In this document: positions 33,321 to 43,457 of the stretch, piece by piece
How positions within the stretch are numbered: the first letter of the stretch is position 1
Layout of the letters: each line of letters begins with the position of its first letter
DNA from: Raphanus sativus
Lineage: Eukaryota > Streptophyta > Magnoliopsida > Brassicales > Brassicaceae
DNA: 64,000 nt
Direction of reading: 5' to 3'
Assembly: GCF_000801105.2 (NCBI RefSeq)
Contig: NC_079514.1
Coordinates: forward strand, 23,848,293-23,912,292
Made by a program: the position numbers and the translations under genes
The notes under the pieces: model-generated
Databases searched by the model: none
Seen by the model: the letters and a program-made list of their open reading frames with translations, nothing else
Told to the model about the DNA's origin: nothing

Positions 33321-34728
33321 TGATACTGCTCAAATTACCCTATAGAGCTTACTCTCTCAAATAAGAGGTTCAACTTTGAATTAATCAATCCTATGTGAAG
33401 TTGGTTTTAATGATGAAATGTAAATGACAATCCTAAAATGAGCAAGGTAGTTGCTCTAACTAACAATATGATGGTTGTTTAAATGATAATAAAGAGTGCT
33501 AGACTTAGGGCTTTTATTCAGGAATGGAGTTTATAATATCTATAAATGTCTAACAAGTTGCTTGTATGACACTAAAGAACTCAGACGCTTAACTCTCAGT
33601 GATGTCTTACTGGTTAAATAATCTAGATCCATGGCCTCAACTGTCGTATGTTGACCAGAAAAAGAGTCGATCGATATCCTTTAGAGATATCGAGCGATAC
33701 ACCTTTCGCAGCGCCGATCGATTCACCTGTCGGGATATCGATCGACGTATTCTAGATATGCCTAGGCGCGAGCCGATAATGAACACTAGGTCTCAAGGAG
33801 GGCGGTTAGCTCTTCTCCAAGGAGACAACTAGTTCAAACAGATAATTTAAGATATCAAAGATCCTAGTGATCTATGCTCTAGTTAGCTATTCTAGAACAA
33901 GCCTAGGGTGCAATCTATTTGATGAATATCACAACTTAGCAATTATAGTTTGGGGCTAATCCCACAAACCTATTTAAACCTTAGATCTAACAAGTAGACT
34001 ACTCAGACATAGCTAAGCAATTCATAATATAAGATAGATAAAAGAATTGCATAGATAGGGAATAGAAAACAAATGGAGTTCAATCACAAATCTCTCAATG
34101 ATCTCTCCAATCTCTCAAAACATATAAAATTATAGTCTTTCTCTCACACTCTCTGCTTTTTCTTGTACAAAGGGTTGCTTGCCAAAAGCTTGCTTGCCGT
34201 CAAAAATACTTAGCAGGAATATTTAAGCATTTCCATTAGGTTAAAAACTCGTCAGGGGCAATCTCGTAATTTGGTGAAGTCTTGGTGAAGTACTCGGCTA
34301 AACCATTTCGNNNNNNNNNNNNNNNNNNNNNNNNNNNNNNNNNNNNNNNNNNNNNNNNNNNNNNNNNNNNNNNNNNNNNNNNNNNNNNNNNNNNNNNNNN
34401 NNNNNNNNNNTCCTTGATATCGATCAACAACACTATATGTGTATCGATCGATTATAATCTTCTAGTACGCGGATCTTCTAAGCTATATCGATCGACAACT
34501 CTAGATGAGTATCGATCGATTCTTATCACAATGTTGACTTCCGACTTGGTCTTGAATGGTCAACTCGGGTGTATTATCTCTTGTACTCCAAAATGCTCCA
34601 AAAACATCACTTTATCACGAAACGCTCCTGAATCTGAAAACATACCTAACATGCTAGAAAACACATTAGTTATATAAAAAAATACTAGTATACCATGGTA
34701 TAAAATGGGTGAAATCCATGGTATATCA
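33321..34728 (-). repeat. Element B 5' LTR with assembly gap
   Basis: It begins TGATACTGCTC and ends GGTATATCA. It lacks about 50-60 bp after AGAGGTTCAAC compared with 23222-24574. It contains 100 N at 34311-34410. Confidence 0.85.
34311..34410. other. Assembly gap of 100 N
   Basis: The flanks CCATTTCG and TCCTTGATATCG are directly adjacent in the sister LTR (24261-24275). The run of N therefore appears to replace no missing bases. Confidence 0.95.
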
Positions 34729-35411
34729 GGTGTCTGGATGGCCACTGCTGTGTGAACAGGTTATCTGGTCTATTGGCAACTTGAAGGATGTCTGCTATGT
34801 CCTCCCTGGATATGTGTAGAATTCTTCCATCCATGGCTCTTGCAAAGCCATCTCTATCCCTGTAAATACCAAATTCATCAGGTGTTAGTGAAGCATTCCT
34901 GATATCATAAGAATTATGAAAACGAGATTGAGTTCTGGTGCAAGAATCAATCGATGGTGCAGAGGTGATAGCGATCGATGATGATCGTTTAGCTTCATGG
35001 TTGGATCGATTGTTCTTGTTGTTGCAGGTCTCCATGGTGATGTTTCTTGTTGCTGGAGGCTGCAGGGTATGTGTTGTTGAAGTTTTAATTTCCGTGGTTG
35101 ATGTTGAAATTCCGATCTTGTTCTTTAAGTCGTCTGACTCAATGTCGATCGATGTGATGCTTGCAATGACGTTCGATGGACGATGTCGTTTTGCTGGATG
35201 AGGTAGATAATCGATCGATGGTGGGCGGTGGATGTCGATCGATTTGGAGCAGGTTGTTCTTGGGAAACGATTAGCAAATCTATCATTCTCCATGTGGTGT
35301 TCCCAAGTTCTTTCTTCCAAATAATCTTCATCATATTCTTCGATGTGGTCTCCATTGTGGGAAGATCTAGCTGTATCTACTGCAAAACTTTCATGAATTC
35401 AGGAAGGAGAA
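34729..35411 (-). pseudogene. Element A internal segment (first copy)
   Basis: It resumes A's polyprotein after B, starting with the GGTGT duplication. Frames read ANRPDNLFTQQ, DEFGIYRDRDGFARAMDGR (first DEFG module), then the SID-rich linker SIDIHRPPSIDYLPHPAKRH. It stops at TCATGAATTCA (35411), where unrelated sequence begins. An almost identical second copy is at 49206-49912 and continues through this breakpoint. Confidence 0.8.
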
Positions 35412-35498
35412 TGAATGTTGTGGGAACCTAAATCCACACCGCCGGTTTCTGTAAAATAAGAAAAGTTGAAAAACCCCAATTTTCCCAGATGTCCCAGA

Positions 35499-36314
35499 TT
35501 ATCTGCGAAAAAACGAATACGAAAAGAGAGAGATAACAAAATAACGATTGTAAGTTGCACATAGGCGTTTTATAGAATAAAGTAAGAGAAATAGTCCAAA
35601 TATGTTTTTGATCGGTTTTGGCTTGGATGTTGCATCTAGAGGTACTTCTTTGATGATGATGAAGCAAGTGAAGCCTTGATGTCTCTCCTGGTTAAAGTCA
35701 GGTGGCTTGAATCGCTTGTCTTCCTCACAATTGTTGTTTCTTTTTGTATGCTTCAAAGCTTCCTTATAATCTGCACACAGCTCTTTTGACAAAAACAAGT
35801 GCATCATATCTGTGTAATCAATGATAAAAGAACTTTTAATAACATGATCACTTACCTCAGCATGCTCACCTGGTCGCCATAGATAGGATTGAGATGTTCT
35901 AAACTCAGAAAAATTTAAACAAAGCAAACACAGGATCACCCGACTTGTAGAATCCATAACTCTTTCATCTGATAAGCTTTGGACATAATTCAAAATCGAC
36001 GTGAAACCCTGATGAGTTAACTCTCCATTGCAGTCGAGTTTGTTGCTGAATTCCTTTTGGTTGTTGAGATATGATCCTCGGACTGCTCCTATGTCAAAGC
36101 TGGTGGTTAGACAGTTTTCAAGGTTTGCTTGTTGCATCTCCAACTTAGCCAAGGATTCACTATTGATACTCTGATCAGTACAGCCTCTCTTTTCACCTGT
36201 ACCTTTCTCAGCTTGTTTTGGACAAGTCAAGTGTGTTATCATGTCAAAGAAAGTATTACAGACTAGAATGTCTCCAAAGCCCAAAACAGTATGATTCCTC
36301 CATCTATTATGCAT
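35499..36314 (-). pseudogene. Element E spacer frame, part 2
   Basis: It continues the preceding frame after a frameshift near 36290: FGDILVCNTFFDMITHLT is the third copy of a repeated FxDIxxxNxxFD motif. Later come KPPDFNQERHQGFTCFIIIK and DATSKPKPIKN, phrases I have seen only in Brassicaceae gypsy proteins, then a basic C-terminus SFFRR. No enzymatic motif is seen. The remaining 35412-35498 carries only minus-strand untranslated sequence. Confidence 0.5.
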
Positions 36315-37429
36315 ATATCAAACAAAACATTACAGATCCAAATATCATCAAAGATCAAGTTCACACATTCAGAATCAGTGAACTTTATTTTAAATTGTGC
36401 AGCAGGTTTATCAAAGAAAGTGTTATACACAAGAATATCCTCAAAGAACAAACCTACATGCTTAGATTCGTTTTCAGAACACAAACAATTAAACTCAAAC
36501 TGAGAGAACTTTGCAGATTTCACGAATTCAAATCTAATATCAGATTGATGCAATTTCGGTTCCTGCAATTTCCTAGATTCTTTCAAGACATATGCAGATG
36601 CAAGATAATCTTTATTGACTAGTTCATGCCTAGGAAAATTCACAACAAAACTCTTCTCTTCAGTTTTAGCAAGTGAATCACAAGGTTTTCTAAAACAAAA
36701 ATCAGATTGTTTTAATTCAAGCTCTAAAACCTTTTCATACTGATTAAAACTTTTGCTATGTTTCAGAAAATGATCAAGACTCAAAACATGACCAGAAATA
36801 TTTTTAATTTGGTTTTGAAAACATTTTTGATCAAAGATTATTTCTGGTTTAAGTTCTTTAAAAGATTTAAACATGTTATCAAAAATAGATTTTGAAACAC
36901 AAAAATGTTTTATTTTGTTAAGACCAAAACGTTTTATGTCAGCAGTACTCACTTTAACAAACATTTCAGGCACAGAGGAAACCATATTAAACTCTTTACA
37001 GTGCTCTTGCAGGTCATAAGACAAGGATGCAGGAGCTGATTCTGACTGCAAGATGTTCTGCTGTTCTAACTTTTCTCCTTGTGTTGACTGCTCTGTTTCT
37101 TTTTCTGCTGAATCTTCCTTCGCACCCTGTGACACTGAAACAAGGCTACTCGGTTGCACCGGTTCAAAGCAAGTTAATTCATCAAAGGAATTATTGAAAT
37201 GAAATTCAGACTGAGATAAGAAAAGAGAACACTCTTGCTCTGTCTCGGAATTTTTCTTCTCCATAGATGTTTCAGTTTGGACTTCTTGAACTAGTGCAGC
37301 TGAGTCTGGTTCTGCATTGTTGAGTTCTGATACAGTAGTAACTGGTTCTTGGTGCTGGGTTTCAATGATTGGAAGTGCTGTGTCGGACTTGTTGAGCTGG
37401 TTCCTCACATTCTGCATCACTTGTAACAA
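36263..37429 (-). pseudogene. Element E spacer frame, part 1
   Basis: This 388-codon frame follows gag. It starts with a Glu/Ser/Thr-rich stretch (NNAEPDSAALVQEVQTETSM). It then has Lys/Phe-rich helices (KSIFDNMFKSFKELKPEIIF) and ends with two FxDIxxxNxxFD motifs (FFEDILVYNTFFDK, FDDIWICNVLFDI). It is probably a non-enzymatic extension of the gag polyprotein. A frameshift near 36290 separates it from part 2. Confidence 0.5.
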
Positions 37430-37483
37430 CTCCCTTTTATCATCTTCACTGAACCATGAATGTTTAACTGATTTCTCCTTGTT

Positions 37484-38155
37484 CTAACAGGTTGTTGCCT
37501 TGCTAGATGTGACTTCCTTCATTGGAGATTTCAGAGAAGTGTGGCCCTTGGATGCATACTTACTCCTTAGAAACAACTTCAGACTTTCCCAAGTGGTGAT
37601 AGCTGGTTCCTTGTAGAACTTGCGATCTTCTTCTTCTTGCTTCCACCACCAATAAGCACTTCCTGTGAGTTGAGAAGTTGCATAAGCTAATCCATTCTTC
37701 TTCAGGATCCTTTTATAACACAGCCACTTGTCAATGGTTCTTTCCCACTCTAGATAGTCACCTTTTCCTGAAAAAGAGTATAGTTGAATATGATCAGCAG
37801 ATCTGTATTCACGAAAATGGTCAATTGATTTAGAAGTGAGAGAAGATTGATGTTGTCGGCTCCATGTGTTGGCTGATGGTTTGATATGTTGCTCTCCACG
37901 ACCTGCATCTTCTTCTTTCAGCCATTTATCCTTGCTTGATCTGTACTGAACAGAATCTGGTGGTTTAGGCTCAAGCTCTTGATTATGCATTCTCCTTTTA
38001 TGCATATGGTTATCATGTTCCTTCTGCTGCATTTGATTCCTGGCTTCTTGTCGAAGTGAATCAAATTTTGAGTCCATAATAGTAGACATCTGTGTCATAA
38101 AAGCTTCTATCTTGAGTTTATCTATTGCAACGCTCCTGTTGCCTTCTTTCCCCAT
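37484..38155 (-). CDS. Element E gag
   Basis: The 223-residue frame starts MGKEGNRSVAIDKLKIEAFM at 38155. Residues ~125-200 match the Retrotrans_gag pattern of Ty3/gypsy elements: FSGKGDYLEWERTIDKWLCY, LTGSAYWWWKQEEEDRKF, then ITTWESLKLFLRSKYASKGH. An N-terminal coiled coil (residues 20-60, rich in Gln, Glu, His) precedes it. The frame ends shortly after the gag core with KATTC, so the nucleocapsid part is absent. The primer site lies about 300 bp upstream. Intact as a short Gag, but probably part of a longer product originally. Confidence 0.7.
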   Translation of the reverse strand: MGKEGNRSVAIDKLKIEAFMTQMSTIMDSKFDSLRQEARNQMQQKEHDNHMHKRRMHNQELEPKPPDSVQYRSSKDKWLKEEDAGRGEQHIKPSANTWSRQHQSSLTSKSIDHFREYRSADHIQLYSFSGKGDYLEWERTIDKWLCYKRILKKNGLAYATSQLTGSAYWWWKQEEEDRKFYKEPAITTWESLKLFLRSKYASKGHTSLKSPMKEVTSSKATTC

Positions 38156-38450
38156 GGTTCCTGACAGATTAAATCACAAAACCAGTAAAAGAGATCACAG
38201 AAACATGATATGACAGAAAACACAGAAACTGAGACAGATTCAAAAACTTTTATGAAGAACCCTAATTCTTTTCTCAACAATTTCGAAATTTTAAACAGAT
38301 TATTTAGCAACTTCAACACTTATTTAAGCAGATCTGACAGTAACAAACATGATTCTAACAAGATTCAAACTTTAGAACAGATCTGAGAACAGAATATGAA
38401 AAGACTAAAAGTTGCATAACTGGAAAAACACAACCTTTTGATGGAGATAA

Positions 38451-38462
38451 GCTCTGATACCA
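38451..38462 (-). promoter_or_regulatory. Element E primer-binding site, tRNA-iMet type
   Basis: On the minus strand TGGTATCAGAGC starts 2 bp after the LTR end, as expected for initiator-Met priming. Confidence 0.85.
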
Positions 38463-38464
38463 CT

Positions 38465-39234
38465 TGATATGATCCTATGGTGTGAGGATCACGCCCCTGA
38501 CTACTCTCCAACGGATTGTGATAATGAAACAAGATGTGGATTGAGTGATACTTCAAAGAGTTGCGGAATGACTCTTGGACTATCAAAGGTTTGCTTGTAA
38601 GGTAAGGATCAAGGATCCGAGTAACACTTAGACAAGCTTTGATCAAACAAGATTCAGAGAGAATTTTTAATAGAAAGTGTTTGATGATTTTATTCATGAT
38701 TTTCGTCCATAATATATAGGCAAGAAGTCTGTACATGCACAGCTTCTTGGAAACATACAAAATACTTAAAACAAAGGTTCCCTTGAAAACATAAATAAAG
38801 ACAAAGTTTTAAATCCGAAAATAGACTAGAAATAAGAGAAATGCCATGGTTTCATCAAGAGGCTATCGTATAAGTGTTGTGTCCAAGCCTCATTAAAAAC
38901 CTTGTTTGAAAAACCCAATGGGACAAAACCAAACCAAGGAAAAGAGTGCAAGTCACAACACCTCTCTTGATGAATGTCTTAGACGGCTTGAATCACAACC
39001 AGAGTAGTTGGATAAGCACACTTTAGACTGCCCTGAATAGTGTATAAGAGTTTATAGAAAGCTTGATTAAATCTGGCTTGCTTGGACCTAGTCATTGGAC
39101 CAACTGGCACGTCTAGGTCTTGGTCACTTGTTTCCTCATAATCAAACTGCTCCATGGTTCTTTCTTCAACTTCCTTAAGCTCTGGTTCAAGCTGTTCCAT
39201 CTCTTTAGTTCCACTGCTTGTCAGGATCACATCA
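38465..39234 (-). repeat. Element E 5' LTR
   Basis: The 770-bp LTR is bounded by TGATATGATCC and GGATCACATCA, an 11-bp imperfect inverted repeat. A TATA-like TATATATT (minus strand) is near 38712. A short minus-strand frame at 39230-38979 ([20 protein letters not shown]) lies within it; from memory it resembles a gypsy polyprotein tail that may read into the LTR. Confidence 0.78.
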
Positions 39235-40067
39235 AGGAGGAACTGTCGTTCTTCTCAACGGGAAACAGGCATCGCTCAAATGGATAATTCAAGATAATCT
39301 AAGATCCTAGTGATCTATGTTCTAGTTAGCTACTCTAAAACAAGCATAGGGTACAATCCATTTGATGAGTATCACAACTTAGCAATTATAGTTTGGGGCT
39401 AATCCCACAAACCTATTTAAACCCTAGATCTAACAAGTAGACTACTCAGACATAGCTAAACAATTCATAACAATAGATATATGAAAGAATTGCATAGATA
39501 GAATAAAGTAGAAATACAAAAGGAGATGAGAAATCTCTCCAATCTCTCTCAAACAAATAAAACTCTAGTCTCTCTCTCACACACTCTGCTTTGGTTGTGA
39601 AAAGCTTCAAGCTTCAAAGGGTTTTCAAAACTTTTCCGTCAAAAAGACTTAGCAGGAGTATTTAAGCATTTCCATTAGGTTAAAAACTCGTTAGGGGCAA
39701 TCTCGTAATTTGGTGAAGTCTTGGTGAAGTAGTCGGCTAAACCATTTCGTCCTCGATATCGATCGACAACACTAAATGTGTATCGATCGATTATAATCTT
39801 CTAGTACGCGGATCTTCTCAGCAACATCGATCGACAACTCAGGATGAGTATCGATCGATTGTAATCGCAATGTTGACTTCCGACTTAGTCTTGAATGGTC
39901 AACTCGGGTGTATCATCTCTTGTACTCCAAAATGCTCCAAAAACATCACTTCCTCACAAAATGCTCCTGAACCTGAAAACATACCTAACAGGCTAGAAAA
40001 CAGATTAAATATATAATAAAATACTAGTATACCATGGTTAAAAAGGGGTAAAATCCATGGTATATCA
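39235..40067 (-). repeat. Element D 3' LTR, truncated
   Basis: It begins inside the LTR at AGGAGGAACTGTCG, where element E inserted, and ends GGTATATCA. TCGATCGA-type palindromes occur near 39760, 39782, 39827 and 39850. The polypurine tract is at 40068-40083. Confidence 0.82.
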
Positions 40068-41440
40068 ACTCCCCCAGACTTACTCCTTTGCTTGTCCTCA
40101 AGCAAAAACAGTAGTCTTTGGAAAAGGTTTGGAAATAGCAGGAACTCAAGGATTCAATATACTGAAGTCATCACTCTATGGGTTTGCAATTCATGTCTAA
40201 ACATCCTAATCACAGAAGTTCATCATGCCTTATCCTAGCTTAGCAACTAAACTCATCTAGTCAACAACGTAGCAATTCTCATCTGACATTCCCCTCTACT
40301 AACCTCATTTCTTAACATAAAATAAAGTGCAGGCTTTACCTTGGGAGTATCGATCAAAGAACACATGGATTCAACTCAAACAAGTATCTGAACACACAGG
40401 TAGTCTTCTCTGATTCCTTTCTCCCCTCTTCTCTCTTCACTGAATCTCTTATTAGTTTCAATTTCAACAGGTTTTGATGCCACATAGGTCATCTAGTCCA
40501 TCTCATTGACATTTGCGTTGTAACTCATACATTTTGACAAAGTGTAGCGAATAATGGGGTCGCAGGAATCACTCCTACCCCTCGTTTCCACAATGTGTGA
40601 TCATTCTTGAGATTTAGAATACTGGGGTCGCAGGAGACACTCCTATCCCTCTGCTTCTCAAGAAATCATTTCAATCTTTTATAACATAAACTTAGATCTC
40701 GAGATGCCGAAGAGAGAGAAGGAAGGGAACCAGAAACACACAGACTTTTTACCTTCCAGACTTGTAAGAGGATTCCGATCCAGTGATATCCAAGCCCCAA
40801 GACAAGAAAATAAGTCAGTATTAGTGTTGGAGGTCAGCTTTGGTTCCTTCAAACATTCTTAGCTAGTGAATATAGATAGCAAGTTGATCTACTTTAGCAT
40901 CTTTAGTACTATCTGCAATCAGTAATCTAGAATGGTGCTAAAGAGTGGTCAGACAATCAAATATAAATCCATATCAATGTTCCTCTTTAATACTTATGCG
41001 AAAAATAATTTTGAAAAACATTTTAAATAATAATAAAAAAACAAAATAAAAAACACATATTAGTAAACTCCCCCCAGACTTAAATTACACTGTCCCAGTG
41101 TAACATCCGGTGGTGAGGTAAATAAAATAAAACATAATAAATATAACAAGTTAGAATGAATAAACCTGATCGACAAGATGTCGATCGATTCGTAATGGTA
41201 TACGTCGATCGTTAGTAATGGTCGTGTGGTGTCGAGCGATATGAATGGTGAATGTCGGTCGATGGAATTATCATTCTACTTGGATCTAATAATACTGCAA
41301 AATAAATTCAAAAAAGAAAAGAAAAATAAAAGCAAAAAGAAAAATAAAATAAAATAAAGAAAAAGAAAACCTAATAGTGGGTTGCCTCCCACTCAGCGCT
41401 TGGTTATAGTCATTTAGCTTGACTGTGGCAGGTGAGTGAC
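40068..41440 (-). other. Element D 3' untranslated region
   Basis: It parallels 20362-21635. The direct repeat here reads AATGGGGTCGCAGGAATCACTCC then ACTGGGGTCGCAGGAGACACTCC (in parts), lacking the GGTAATTTACC palindrome of A. Near 41176-41265 come the TCGATCGA and TCGAGCGA motifs. No coding sequence. Confidence 0.7.
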
Positions 41441-41848
41441 TCATGGGGTGCAGTGAGGGTTTTTGTTCGCTGGTGGGCAAACACTTTCCTCATCTTTGGA
41501 CTCAGTATCAGTGAAGCTTCTTGTGGCATCACCTGATCTTGTCCATCTAGGAGATATCTTTGCTAAATCGGCTTTGATGACTTGCAACCTTCTGACCAAG
41601 TCTTCTGTGTCTAACTGATGCTGATAGAAGTTAAATCTAAAATGCTCAGGTAGATCTACGTGTTGGTCTTTGGCGTGCTGGTCCTGAATCTGTTGATCCT
41701 TGTCGGCCAAAGCGGCGGTATCGATCGATGCTACAATTGGTATGTCGGTCGCTTCGCTTGGATCACTGTCGATCGACTCCATATTAGCTTTGTCGATCGA
41801 TTTGTTGGCCTTGGTACTCAAGATTGCTCTGCATAGTGCGTATCTCAT
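41441..41848 (-). pseudogene. Element D polyprotein, C-terminal end
   Basis: The frame of 135 codons corresponds to the coiled-coil tail 28004-28400 of B. It contains SIDKANMESIDSDPSEATDI, EHFRFNFYQHQLDTEDLVRR, and ends HCTP before a stop conserved in position. Stops at 41849-41888 separate it from the preceding frame. Confidence 0.6.
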
Positions 41849-41888
41849 TCTTCAAGAGACCAGTAGCTCTGCAAAGGTTGGTCACTCT

Positions 41889-43457
41889 TTAATTGAGAGT
41901 CTCCTCAATGTTATCACTTCTTTTTATGAGTCTCTCCTCCATAGAATTCATGGCTACGTACAGCTTATGTTTGATCTCATCAACTTCTGCTGTGGTGCAA
42001 GCTCTCTTCGCTGGTGGTGGTTCGGTGTCGATCGATGTTGGTCGAGGCCTGTCGATCGATGTTGGTCGAGGCCTGTCGATCGATGCTTCATTGCTATCAC
42101 GTAGATCAATATAAGCCTTAATGATGCTCATATCTCTTTCTAGCTTGTCCAGCTGTCGTGAAAGCGTATCCAGGTATCGCATGATAGGTGAACTTAAAAG
42201 ATCATGCTTCTCTTCGTACGATTTCATCCTATCTTCCAGTTCTGCGAACCTCGTGTCGATCGACGACGAAAGATGTGTGTCGATCGATGGAAAAGTAGCA
42301 TTTTGAGCTTGGTCATTCTGGCGAATTGTATCCAACTCTTTCTGTAGAAGATCGATCCTCTTGCTTAACCATTCGACATTGTTGTTGAGAGGGCTGTAGA
42401 CGTCTCCAATCCGTGTATTGATGTAAGCAACCTCCCATTCATCTTTCTTAGGTGATGAACATTCTGGTCGGTCCATGGATGTAGTCTTGCCGATGTCGAT
42501 CGATGGTACAGGTACTCTGTCGGTCGATACTGGTGGCGTAGCCTCTTTCTCAAGCGTGGTCAATATGTTTCCAAGATCCACTCTTATCTCAGCCATATCA
42601 TTCTGGAAGTCTTCGTAACTGACATCCAAAGGCTGGAAAGTGTCTTCCACCAATGTGCGCATGTTTGCCTCAAGGTGCGCCTGAGCTCTCCATACATCAG
42701 TCACCATATCATCCACCTCCTCTCTACTGTAGGGCACTGGTGGTGGTGTGTATGCATGGTAAGGGCGTGTGTGTATTGAAAGTTGTAAGCAACCTCTGTG
42801 AAAAAGGGATGCTCTATCCAAAAGTCTCTTTACTTGCTCCTTGGTAACATGGATGATCTCACCATCAACTCCTCTAGCATAGCCAAACTCATCTCTGTAG
42901 ACACCATATTCATCCTTAGCTTCCCACTTGAATCTCCTGGATCCATCGGTAGTGAAGGCACGTCGTCCAAACTCCAGTCGTCTGTCGGGCGATCGGACTC
43001 TCGGTCTGTCGATAAATCCTGGATATCCGCCATCGATCGACGGTGTTGAAACAATGTCGATCGATTGTAAATGTCGAGGTTGACCGAAGTGTTGAGGAAC
43101 TGGATCCTCCCTTGTGTTGGTGTTGTGGTTGTCCTGGACGTGTTGTAGGATGTTTGGATGGCTACGTTGCTGTGTGAACAGGTTTTCTGGTCCATTGGCA
43201 ACTTGGAGGATGTCTGCTATGTCCTCTCTGGTTATGTGCAGAACTCTTCCATCCATAGCTCTTGCGTAGCCATCTGTGTCCCTGAAAATTCCAAATTCAT
43301 CAGGTGTTAGTGAAACGTTCCTGATATCATAAGGTTCATGAGATCTCGGTTGAGCTCTGTTGAAGGTGTCGATCGATGGGTGTGTGGTGGTGGCGGTCGA
43401 TGGTGCACGTCTAGCTGCACGGTTGGATCGATTGATCATGTTGTTGCAATCTTCCAT
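41889..43457 (-). CDS. Element D polyprotein, DEFG modules and coiled coil
   Basis: The 522-codon open frame is the best copy of this region. Residues ~55-95 hold module 1 (DEFGIFRDTDGYARAMDGR, LHITREDIADILQ) and ~175-215 module 2 (DEYGVYRDEFGYARGVDGE, IHVTKEQVKRLL). Then come HTRPYHAYTPPPVPYSREEV, the SIDIGK and NTRIGDVYSPLNNN blocks, and a long helical stretch (NNNVEWLSKRIDLLQKELDT, LDTLSRQLDKLERDMSII). A tandem SIDRPRPT repeat encoded by duplicated TCGATCGATGTTGGTCGAGG follows near 42030-42080. The frame overlaps the preceding gag-protease frame at 43436-43457, so a -1 shift or a lesion links them. Function unknown. Confidence 0.65.
   Translation of the reverse strand: MEDCNNMINRSNRAARRAPSTATTTHPSIDTFNRAQPRSHEPYDIRNVSLTPDEFGIFRDTDGYARAMDGRVLHITREDIADILQVANGPENLFTQQRSHPNILQHVQDNHNTNTREDPVPQHFGQPRHLQSIDIVSTPSIDGGYPGFIDRPRVRSPDRRLEFGRRAFTTDGSRRFKWEAKDEYGVYRDEFGYARGVDGEIIHVTKEQVKRLLDRASLFHRGCLQLSIHTRPYHAYTPPPVPYSREEVDDMVTDVWRAQAHLEANMRTLVEDTFQPLDVSYEDFQNDMAEIRVDLGNILTTLEKEATPPVSTDRVPVPSIDIGKTTSMDRPECSSPKKDEWEVAYINTRIGDVYSPLNNNVEWLSKRIDLLQKELDTIRQNDQAQNATFPSIDTHLSSSIDTRFAELEDRMKSYEEKHDLLSSPIMRYLDTLSRQLDKLERDMSIIKAYIDLRDSNEASIDRPRPTSIDRPRPTSIDTEPPPAKRACTTAEVDEIKHKLYVAMNSMEERLIKRSDNIEETLN

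Larger units (their letters stand above)
23222..34728 (-). mobile_element. Element B: Athila-type gag-protease element nested in A
   Basis: The LTRs at 23222-24574 and 33321-34728 begin TGATACTGCTC and end GGTATATCA. The five bases GGTGT flank both ends (23217-23221 and 34729-34733), and A's sequence continues across. The polypurine tract is next to the left LTR and the primer site (33298-33316) next to the right, so B reads on the minus strand. One long polyprotein (33203 to 28004, about 1.7 kb of codons) is followed by a ~1.4-kb untranslated region interrupted by element F. Reverse transcriptase, RNase H and integrase are absent with no sign of a scar. The related D and A also lack them, so this is a gag-protease-only family. 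Confidence 0.9.
35412..39234 (-). mobile_element. Element E: truncated gypsy-type retrotransposon
   Basis: It reads on the minus strand from a 770-bp LTR (38465-39234) through a tRNA-iMet-type primer site and a gag gene into two further frames. Its 3' end, including the other LTR, is missing. The right border falls inside an Athila-like LTR at TCTCA|AGGAG, showing E was inserted in D's LTR before the left part was lost. No reverse transcriptase or integrase is left. Confidence 0.75.

Noticed and set aside
34282..34677. ORFs running through runs of X
   Set aside because: They span the N gaps and are artefacts of translating N.
41889..43457. Envelope-like gene in the C-terminal region of the Athila-type elements
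   Set aside because: No signal peptide or membrane segment is seen; the region is hydrophilic and coiled-coil.
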